Notes under the pieces: generated by a model
The model's database searches: none
The model's input: the letters and a program-made list of their open reading frames with translations, nothing else
What the model was told of the DNA's origin: nothing
Assembly (NCBI GenBank): GCA_945888475.1
Contig: CAMDAB010000005.1
Span: 1-63,986, forward strand
Direction of reading: 5' to 3'
Origin: Saprospira grandis DSM 2844
GTDB lineage: Bacteria; Bacteroidota; Bacteroidia; Chitinophagales; Saprospiraceae
Length of the DNA: 63,986 bases
Position numbers and translations under genes: made by a program
In this document: positions 57,991 through 63,986 of the stretch, in pieces
How positions within the stretch are numbered: the first letter of the stretch is position 1
Layout of the letters: each line of letters starts with the position of its first letter

Positions 57991-58689
57991 TTAAGACCTT
58001 ATGCTTCCAATACCTCCATCGAGATGCAGTATCTGTCCGGTCATCCAGCCCGATTTATCGCTGATCAGAAAGCAGGCTAGGTTTGCAATGTCCTCGGGTT
58101 GACCAATTTTTTTTAATGGGTGTCTTTGGGCATTGGCTTCTTTTTTTTCTGCACTATTGAGCAGATTTGCAGCAAGCGCAGTATCGGTAAGCGAAGGGGC
58201 AATACAGTTTACCCTTATTTTTGGAGCAAATTCGGCAGCCAGAGATCTGCACAAGCCTTCTATTGCGCCTTTCGATACGGCTACCTGACTATGAAAACCA
58301 AGGCCCAATTGAACAGCAACAGTAGAGAAAAGAACAATTGAGGCATTTTCAGATTTTTTGAGCATGGGAAGCGCCACTTGTATCGTTTTTACTGCACCTA
58401 GTACCTGTAATTGAAAATCGGCTGCAAATTCTTCAGGTTTTATTCTACCAAAGGGTCTCAGGCTGATAGAACCTGGGCAATAGAGTAATCCATCAAGTTG
58501 CTCGGGCAGGAATCCAAAATCCTGATTATCGGCAAGAACGTTCATTTTGTGATAACTGATATTTTGGGTGTTTGGGCATTCGTGATTATTGAATGTCCCA
58601 TAAACACGATGTCCTTCTTCGGCAAGTTGTAATGCTGTCTGTCGTCCTATACCAGATGAGGCACCTACAATTAAAATATTCTTTTGCAC
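57991..58689 (-). CDS. SDR-family protein with catalytic tyrosine replaced
   Basis: 232 residues. The Rossmann motif VGASSGIGRQTAL is intact, and the SDR core runs to FAPKIRVNCIAPS and DGGIGSIRS. Where the family has YxxxK, this protein reads HSQVAVSKGAIEG: Lys is kept but the Tyr position holds Val. The Ser region is VLFSTVAVQ. Normal SDR oxidoreduction is therefore doubtful, although a recognisable subfamily with the same HSxxAxxKGA pattern may exist (recollection). It lies 63 bp upstream of the DUF4271 gene on the same strand. Confidence 0.85.
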   Translation of the reverse strand: MQKNILIVGASSGIGRQTALQLAEEGHRVYGTFNNHECPNTQNISYHKMNVLADNQDFGFLPEQLDGLLYCPGSISLRPFGRIKPEEFAADFQLQVLGAVKTIQVALPMLKKSENASIVLFSTVAVQLGLGFHSQVAVSKGAIEGLCRSLAAEFAPKIRVNCIAPSLTDTALAANLLNSAEKKEANAQRHPLKKIGQPEDIANLACFLISDKSGWMTGQILHLDGGIGSIRS

Positions 58690-58758
58690 AACTACTAGTT
58701 TTTATTTTATTAAGAGAACAAAAGCAGGTTTCAAAAGTTTACAGCCACCTGACCCGAA

Positions 58759-58791
58759 TAAAAAAAGCGCAGCCTTGTGAGACTGCGCTTT
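58759..58791 (-). terminator. Intrinsic terminator of the 58815-60479 gene
   Basis: AAAGCGCAG (58764-58772) pairs with CTGCGCTTT (58783-58791); on the minus strand the hairpin is followed by a T run. Confidence 0.88.
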
Positions 58792-58814
58792 GAATATAGA
58801 TGTTTGGTTTTGGC

Positions 58815-60479
58815 CTATTTAATTTTGATCAATTCTTTTACACTGTTGAAATCATCTGCTGATACCTGAATAATGTAAACAGCAGCTGGCCATTCAGAAG
58901 ATGGAATTGAAATTTGGTTGATACCTGTTTGTATCTGAGTATTCTGACTGTATACTAACTGACCGATTGCATCAAATACACGTATATTTGCTTTACGTCC
59001 ACGCAGTGAGGTAATCTCTACTGTTGCATTGCCAAAGTTTACAGGATTTGGATAAACATTTACTGTTTCGCCTGCATTGTCTCTTGTAATTCTGGCAACT
59101 ACAGTGTGCGTATGTTCAAAACTACCGTCGTTATCAACTGTTTTGATACGGTAGTAGTAGTCTTGATTTGGCAACACATTGTTATCGGCAATCGCATAGC
59201 TGGTTTGACCCTGTGTATTGCCTGCAGCTGTTTGAGTTGTCAGGTACTCAAAGTTCATATTATTTGTGCTACGCTCAATCTCGAAGTGAGATACGTTGTC
59301 TTCGTCTTCAGTAGTCCAACCAACTTCAATGAAACGATTTTCGATTGGAGTTGCGTACAGGTCAATCAGTTTAGTATTAAGGAATACTGTTGCACTATTA
59401 GCAGCAAATTCAGAAAATCCATTGTATCCTGCACGTTCAAGACCAACCCAGGTTGGTCCGCACTGGTTTGGAGTGCCCAACAATTGGTTATCTTTTGAAA
59501 TTACCCAAATAGTGTTTGGTGGAAACGTATGATCTTGTGGCCACATTTTTACGGTATATGTACCTGCGCCAGGAGTTCCCAAGGCTTTACCAATATCTTC
59601 GAATTTCCATTTTCCATGGTCTGCACCACCGTAGTAGTCAATTACCCAACCGCTGCACTCAAGTGGAGCACCAAGGTTATTAGCCTCAGCAGATTGGAAG
59701 AAACCTTCAACTACGTCGTAGTTGTTGGCTTGAAAATCGAGGTGAATGTACTGCATACCTCTTTTGGCATTTGCTCCTGCTGGTTCTAGCCCAAGTACAA
59801 AGTTGTAAATGCCACCGGCAGCATTGATTGCACGACGAAGTTTTCCTTGTACATAACCGTTGTCAACACCCGAATTGTTTCCGTTTGTAACAACAGTATT
59901 GTCAACTGCTGATGTATGACCTGCAGTTGCGTTCATAATACCAAATACTGCGGGATAAGCACTGCCATTAGCAGGCAATGCAGTAGGATTAGCTGTAATA
60001 ATTCTGTTAACAACAGCAGCACCGGTACCATTATAGTCAACTGAGTTGCGCACATCGGCAACATTGCCAGAGCCATTTAGCCATACAATACCCTGGCTGT
60101 TTGAAAGTTCAAGATTGTAAAAAGATCCGTCATTCACTCCAATTTGAGACTGACCGCCACGAACTGCGTAAGATCCTTGAATGAACTGCGTCTGAGTAGT
60201 GTTTACATTGTTGTTTCTCAGGCGGGTTGTGCCTGTACCACGCTGTTGGAAAAGATTGTCGGAATACATATCGCCTTGGCAGACAATTAAACCGTTGTTT
60301 TCTAAACGTCCGGTTGACTGGTAGTTGTGCACATCACCCAAAACGTGTACTTCGGCACCAGCCTGAACATGTACTAAAGAGCCATTATTGTATAACTCAT
60401 TATTATGCTGGGCGCACAATGTTCCAAAAAAACCTGAAAAAATAGAAAGTTGTAATAGTGTAGAAGTCTTCAATTTCAT
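58815..60479 (-). CDS. Secreted beta-rich protein with Fn3-like linker and T9SS sorting domain
   Basis: 554 residues. Signal peptide ends near LCAQ. The long N-terminal domain (about 25-370) has repeated strand patterns with many Asn/Gly (VHVQAGAEVHVLGDVHNYQSTGRLENNGLIV). A T9SS-type Fn3 linker follows (LIDLYATPIENRFIEVGWTTEDEDNVSHFEIERSTNNMNFEYL), then the type A sorting domain (VYPNPVNFGNATVEI; WPAAVYIIQVSADD). Ligand unknown. GC content and codon use look higher than in neighbouring genes, which may mark high expression. Strong terminator downstream. Confidence 0.88.
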   Translation of the reverse strand: MKLKTSTLLQLSIFSGFFGTLCAQHNNELYNNGSLVHVQAGAEVHVLGDVHNYQSTGRLENNGLIVCQGDMYSDNLFQQRGTGTTRLRNNNVNTTQTQFIQGSYAVRGGQSQIGVNDGSFYNLELSNSQGIVWLNGSGNVADVRNSVDYNGTGAAVVNRIITANPTALPANGSAYPAVFGIMNATAGHTSAVDNTVVTNGNNSGVDNGYVQGKLRRAINAAGGIYNFVLGLEPAGANAKRGMQYIHLDFQANNYDVVEGFFQSAEANNLGAPLECSGWVIDYYGGADHGKWKFEDIGKALGTPGAGTYTVKMWPQDHTFPPNTIWVISKDNQLLGTPNQCGPTWVGLERAGYNGFSEFAANSATVFLNTKLIDLYATPIENRFIEVGWTTEDEDNVSHFEIERSTNNMNFEYLTTQTAAGNTQGQTSYAIADNNVLPNQDYYYRIKTVDNDGSFEHTHTVVARITRDNAGETVNVYPNPVNFGNATVEITSLRGRKANIRVFDAIGQLVYSQNTQIQTGINQISIPSSEWPAAVYIIQVSADDFNSVKELIKIK

Positions 60480-60659
60480 AGATTGTTGTGTTAATTGATA
60501 ATAAACAAATGCTAATTAGGCTATAAAGCTAACGCAAATCATTTTAAAAAAGAAGAAAAATCAACTTTTTATTAATGAATTTAATAATAATACTGAGACT
60601 ACAATAAAAAGCTGAATTTGTAAAACAAATCCAAATAATAGATTTTATGTAAGTGTTAT

Positions 60660-61091
60660 TCAATCAGGGATTTTTAATGGATAAATTTTACTTATGGTCC
60701 AAAACATCAGCCAGCCAATAGGCCCAAGCATGAAGGTAAACAAAAGACAGGGTAGCAGCAGCCAGTGCGGAATGCCTCTTTTCAGTGCTTGTTCGCATTC
60801 GTAAATCCCCACCATCATATCAAAGGCCAGATAGTGAATCCATGCCACAAGCAGTCCCTTTTCGTTGGCAAAAAGCTGCTTTATGCCTTCGAAGCTAAAA
60901 TCCAGTTCAGGGTTTTCGCCCGAAAACAGAAAACCAACAAAGAGCAAAAGGTAGGCTGCCGCTAAAAGTACTGTGGCAGCTTTCTGTTCCAAAAACCAAT
61001 TTCTGAAGGGAGTTTTGGGTGGAAGAAAAAGCGGTATCCATGCAAGGAGTGCAAGCGTATTTAATAGATCGAATATTTGAGCAATGGTCAT
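60660..61091 (-). CDS. ABA4-like membrane protein (DUF4281)
   Basis: 143 residues with four membrane helices. AWIHYLAFDMMVGIYE and RGIPHWLLLPCLLFTFMLGPIGWLMFW are the ABA4/DUF4281 hallmarks. In plants ABA4 takes part in neoxanthin synthesis; bacterial function is unknown. Starts 1 bp after the nadC stop, so it is almost certainly cotranscribed with nadC. Confidence 0.88.
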   Translation of the reverse strand: MTIAQIFDLLNTLALLAWIPLFLPPKTPFRNWFLEQKAATVLLAAAYLLLFVGFLFSGENPELDFSFEGIKQLFANEKGLLVAWIHYLAFDMMVGIYECEQALKRGIPHWLLLPCLLFTFMLGPIGWLMFWTISKIYPLKIPD

Positions 61092-61092
61092 C

Positions 61093-61944
61093 TTACTTTT
61101 TTTTCAGGCTTAAATCTAGACTTTTGAATGAATGCGTCAGTGCACCAACAGATATAAAATCTACTCCGGTTTCGGCATAGGTTCTGACAGTATCGAGCGT
61201 TATACCGCCCGATGCTTCAACTTCGAATTGTTTATTGATAATTCCGACTGCTTTTCTCATGGTTTCGGGGTCAAAATTATCGAGCATAATTCTTTCAATT
61301 GCACCCACTTTCATGGCCTGTTCCAATTCGTTCAAATTGCGAACCTCTACTGTTATTTTCAGGTTTAACTGCTTATCTTTGAGATATTGATGCGCTTTTT
61401 TAATTGCCAGTTCAATGCTGCCGCAAAAATCAACATGGTTGTCTTTTATCATGATACGATCATAGAGGCCGTCGCGGTAATTGGTGCCACCACCGATTCT
61501 CACAGCCAGTTTTTCTAAAAAACGCAGCAATGGAGTGGTTTTCCGCGTATCTAGAATTTTAACCGGAAGATCGGCAACCTTATCGACAAACTGTCGGGTC
61601 ATTGTTGCAATTCCGCTCATCCGCTGCATGGTATTCAGTACCACTCTTTCCGTTTTAAGAATTGCTTGACTCGGCATATAGACTTCAAAAGCGACATCGC
61701 CGGGTTTTACTATTGCACCATCAATAATATGTATGGTCATTTGCATTTCAGGAACCGCATATTCAAAAATCTTTCTAGCAATTGATACACCGGCGATTAC
61801 ACCATGATCTTTTACAAGCAGTTTAGCCCTGCCGTATGCGTCAGCAGGCACACATGCGAGCGAGGTATGGTCACCCTCTCGTATGTCTTCATAAAGTGCC
61901 TCTTTTATAAACTTTTCAAGTTCAAGCGTAGCAATCTTTTCCAT
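61093..61944 (-). CDS. nadC: Nicotinate-nucleotide pyrophosphorylase (carboxylating)
   Basis: Converts quinolinate and PRPP to nicotinate mononucleotide, the step after NadA. 283 residues, full length. Family segments: EDIREGDHTSLACVP near the N-terminus, LNTMQRMSGIATMTRQFV, LDTRKTTPLLRFLEKLAVRIGGG, IMIKDNHVDFCG, MLDNFDPETM and VEASGGITLDTVRTYAETGVDFISVGALTHS. Divergent from the DUF983 gene, with a CRP/FNR-like palindrome between them. The palindrome may also act on nadC, but no good -7 box is seen on this side. Confidence 0.97.
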   Translation of the reverse strand: MEKIATLELEKFIKEALYEDIREGDHTSLACVPADAYGRAKLLVKDHGVIAGVSIARKIFEYAVPEMQMTIHIIDGAIVKPGDVAFEVYMPSQAILKTERVVLNTMQRMSGIATMTRQFVDKVADLPVKILDTRKTTPLLRFLEKLAVRIGGGTNYRDGLYDRIMIKDNHVDFCGSIELAIKKAHQYLKDKQLNLKITVEVRNLNELEQAMKVGAIERIMLDNFDPETMRKAVGIINKQFEVEASGGITLDTVRTYAETGVDFISVGALTHSFKSLDLSLKKK

Positions 61945-61990
61945 CTAATAGGATTTATGAATAAATTATTAATATAAACAAAATATGTTT

Positions 61991-62035
61991 GGTGACAGTT
62001 GTCACAGTATTTCAACGCAAATTAGCTTAGATTTG
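61991..62035 (+). promoter_or_regulatory. CRP/FNR-like operator plus -7 element for the DUF983 gene
   Basis: GGTGA-CAGTTG-TCACA (61991-62006), then exactly 21 bp, then TAGATTTG (62028-62035). One mismatch from TGTGA-N6-TCACA. Same proximal half-site (TCACA) and same spacing as the site at 12129-12174 on the other strand. Confidence 0.72.
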
Positions 62036-62136
62036 CATTGTTTTACAAATAAAGCATAAAATTAAGCACAAATAATTTAAATGTGCAAAATATATATTAT
62101 AAAACAGCTACAACAGCGCTTACAAAGAACAATAAA

Positions 62137-62556
62137 ATGGCAAAACGAAATAAAATTGCTGCCATAGCAGCCATGAAATGCCCAAGATGCCGCGAAGGTG
62201 ATATGTTTTATGCGCCAATTACACAGGGCATTTACAAAATGAACAAAGAGTGTCCGGTCTGTAAACAAGCTTTTGAGCTAGAACCGGGTTTTTACTGGGG
62301 GGCAATGTATGTGGGCTACGGACTCAGCGGCGGATATATGCTCAGTACAGTTAGTGCCATGCTGTTTTTTCTTAATTGGTCTGTTGAAGCTGCTTTTGCA
62401 GTAAGCATTTTGGGTGGAATTGTTATTTTTCCTTTGATTGCGCGCCTTGCAAGAGTAATTTGGATCAATATATACGTCGGGTATGATAAAAACTACGTCA
62501 AAATATTGAACAAAGCTGAGTCGAAGAATGTTGAAACTGCATCAAGCGATAAATAG
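62137..62556 (+). CDS. DUF983 family membrane protein with zinc-ribbon-like N-terminus
   Basis: 139 residues. The N-terminus has two CxxC pairs (MKCPRCREG; KECPVCKQAF), like a small zinc ribbon, followed by FELEPGFYWGAMYVGYG and two or three membrane helices. This is the standard DUF983 layout. Function unknown; relatives lie near cytochrome oxidase genes in other bacteria (family knowledge). ATG 62137 is chosen over the GTG at 62083, which would place 18 extra residues between the promoter and the zinc ribbon. Activation by a Crp/Fnr-type regulator is predicted. Confidence 0.88.
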   Translation: MAKRNKIAAIAAMKCPRCREGDMFYAPITQGIYKMNKECPVCKQAFELEPGFYWGAMYVGYGLSGGYMLSTVSAMLFFLNWSVEAAFAVSILGGIVIFPLIARLARVIWINIYVGYDKNYVKILNKAESKNVETASSDK

Positions 62557-62641
62557 TGTAGTTTTTCAATCCAAGAACGGATTGGTAAAAATTTAATTAT
62601 TATCTTTCGCATCTTTATGCAATTTTTCAATTAAGACACTC

Positions 62642-63784
62642 ATGAAAATAGGCATCGTGTGCTATCCTACTTATGGTGGTTCAGGAGTTATTGCTACTGA
62701 ACTTGGAAAGGGTTTGGCCATGCGTGGTCATAAGGTTCATTTTATCACTTATGCGCCTCCCGCCCGTCTGGAGCATTTTCACGAAAATATTTTCTACAAT
62801 GAGGTACGTTTTGCCGACTATCCGCTTTTCGACTACCCACCTTATGAGACAGCATTGGCCTCGAAATTGGTTGATGTTGTAAAGTACGATAAGTTAGATA
62901 TCCTACACGTACATTATGCTGTGCCACATGCATCGGTTGCATACATGGCCAAGAAAATTCTCTTATCGGAGGGAATTTACATTCCAACAGTTACAACATT
63001 ACATGGTACTGACATAACATTGGTTGGAAAAAATCCTGTTTATGCCCCGGTAGTAACCTTTGCCATCAACAAATCGGATGGTGTAACTGCTGTTTCGGAA
63101 AGTCTGAAGCAGGATACCTATGATAATTTTAATATAGATAGGGATATAAAGGTAATTTACAACTTTATTGATTTTGAACGATTTAAAAGAACAAATAAGG
63201 AACATTTCAAAAAAGCGGTAGCGCCACTGGGCGAAAAAGTCCTCATTCATGTTTCCAATTTCAGAAAGGTGAAAAAGGTTGAAGATGTTGTGCATATTTT
63301 TGAAAAGGTCGTCAAAAAAATTCCAGCCAAATTACTTCTGGTAGGAGATGGCCCTGAAAGACAAAATGTAGAGATGCTTTGTCGTCAATTGGGCCTTTGC
63401 GACAGTATTCGATTCTTGGGTAAACAAGATGCGGTGGAAGAGTTATTGGCTATTGCCGACCTATTCATCATGCCTTCGGCCAGTGAAAGTTTTGGCCTGT
63501 CGGCACTCGAAGCGATGGCCTGTCAGGTACCGGTAATTTCTACCAACGCAGGTGGATTGCCTGAGGTTAATATACATGGTGTGACGGGCTTTTTGAGCAA
63601 TATCGGAGATGTTGAAGATATGGCGAAAAATGCACTTTTAATTTTGGAAAATCCAGAAATCCACCAAAAATTCAGTGCAGCTGCGCTGGCTAATGCTGAG
63701 CAATACTCAATTGAAAATATTTTGCCGCATTATGAGGCATATTACGAAGCTGTAATCAGCAGATCGCTGTATCTCAAGCCCTGA
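62642..63784 (+). CDS. bshA: N-acetyl-alpha-D-glucosaminyl L-malate synthase
   Basis: GT4 glycosyltransferase that makes GlcNAc-malate from UDP-GlcNAc and L-malate, the first step of bacillithiol synthesis. 380 residues, full length. N-lobe: MKIGIVCYPTYGGSGVIATELGKGLAMRGHKVHFITY; then HVHYAVPHASVAYMAK and TLHGTDITLVG. C-lobe: HVSNFRKVKKVEDVV, LVGDGPE, MPSASESFGLSALEAMACQVPVI (EX7E). bshB and bshC are not in the window. Presence implies a bacillithiol-type thiol buffer. The start lies 85 bp downstream of the DUF983 stop. Confidence 0.96.
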   Translation: MKIGIVCYPTYGGSGVIATELGKGLAMRGHKVHFITYAPPARLEHFHENIFYNEVRFADYPLFDYPPYETALASKLVDVVKYDKLDILHVHYAVPHASVAYMAKKILLSEGIYIPTVTTLHGTDITLVGKNPVYAPVVTFAINKSDGVTAVSESLKQDTYDNFNIDRDIKVIYNFIDFERFKRTNKEHFKKAVAPLGEKVLIHVSNFRKVKKVEDVVHIFEKVVKKIPAKLLLVGDGPERQNVEMLCRQLGLCDSIRFLGKQDAVEELLAIADLFIMPSASESFGLSALEAMACQVPVISTNAGGLPEVNIHGVTGFLSNIGDVEDMAKNALLILENPEIHQKFSAAALANAEQYSIENILPHYEAYYEAVISRSLYLKP

Positions 63785-63792
63785 TCGGATAA

Positions 63793-63986
63793 TTAATTCT
63801 CATTTTCGTCAGTATTTTTCTCGTAGTCTTCCTCCGTATCTTCTTCAACAACCTGAACCTTTTTACTGATGGGTTCTTTTAGGTCATCTTCAGCTTCGCG
63901 CAAAAGAGCTTTGCTGTATTTAGATGTGCTCACCGGGACAAAAGCCTCGAATGAATCTTCGGGTAGAGAAATAGCTTCTTCCTCAG
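63793..63986 (-). CDS. C-terminal end of an acidic protein, cut by the window edge
   Basis: Open frame on the minus strand from the window end to a TAA at 63795-63793, 63 visible residues. They contain SLPEDSFEAFVPVSTSKYSK, then KALLREAEDDLKEPISKKVQ, and end in a very acidic tail (VEEDTEEDYEKNTDENEN). No family recognised. It is convergent with bshA, 8 bp from its stop. The length and absence of stops support a real gene, but the identity needs the upstream sequence. Confidence 0.6.
   Translation of the reverse strand, partial: EEEAISLPEDSFEAFVPVSTSKYSKALLREAEDDLKEPISKKVQVVEEDTEEDYEKNTDENEN

Overview
The window is chromosomal DNA of a member of the Bacteroidota. Eight encoded proteins combine a Sec signal peptide with a C-terminal type IX secretion (T9SS) sorting domain, Shine-Dalgarno sequences are mostly absent, and several genes carry the Bacteroidota promoter element TAnnTTTG. 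Lineage-typical families are present (DUF4270, DUF4271, DUF4290, DUF6132, BshA). Order or family cannot be fixed from this sequence. Both ends cut genes: ileS on the left and an acidic protein on the right. I found no rRNA, tRNA, CRISPR array, transposase or prophage.

Layout. 1-9.7 kb holds housekeeping genes (ileS, metF, recX, nadA, mtnB, cdsA, a CPBP protease, a DUF2400 protein), with a 129-aa GxxExxY protein between inverted CACAGAG-type repeats. 9.9-20 kb holds a secreted phosphatase, a pair of small Cys-motif membrane proteins, an HD protein, a TMTC-like O-mannosyltransferase, an M16-like protein without its zinc site, and a type B T9SS protein. 20-30.4 kb holds a TPR protein, a minus-strand run (truncated GlgA-like, DUF4270, glmS, DUF4290), recO, a low-molecular-weight phosphatase, a secreted lectin and a GT-C glycosyltransferase. 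30.6-36.5 kb is a tight five-gene operon (gamma carbonic anhydrase, small membrane protein, HEAT-cyclophilin lipoprotein, B12/radical-SAM enzyme, metallophosphoesterase). 36.5-45 kb holds a 3-hydroxyacyl-CoA dehydrogenase, valS, a Fic enzyme and a GT87-like protein. 45-60.5 kb is rich in secreted and surface proteins, with a GH20 hexosaminidase, a HemD/DUF4271 pair and an atypical SDR among them. 60.6-64 kb holds nadC, an ABA4-like protein, a DUF983 protein and bshA.

How genes may work together: nadA and nadC are two consecutive steps of de novo NAD synthesis, 55 kb apart. Three membrane glycosyltransferases of GT-C type lie among many T9SS cargo genes, which suggests (inference) glycosylation of exported proteins.

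Most interesting signals are intergenic. (1) Three copies of a four-heptamer repeat with spacing 9-12/13-10, two of them inverted around the GxxExxY gene. (2) Two CRP/FNR-like palindromes, each exactly 21 bp upstream of a TAnnTTTG box. (3) A family of short 'word' repeats around genes that reads pyrimidine-rich in 5' leaders and purine-rich in 3' trailers on the coding strand. (4) Five CTCGTC-loop-GACGAG hairpins within those repeats.
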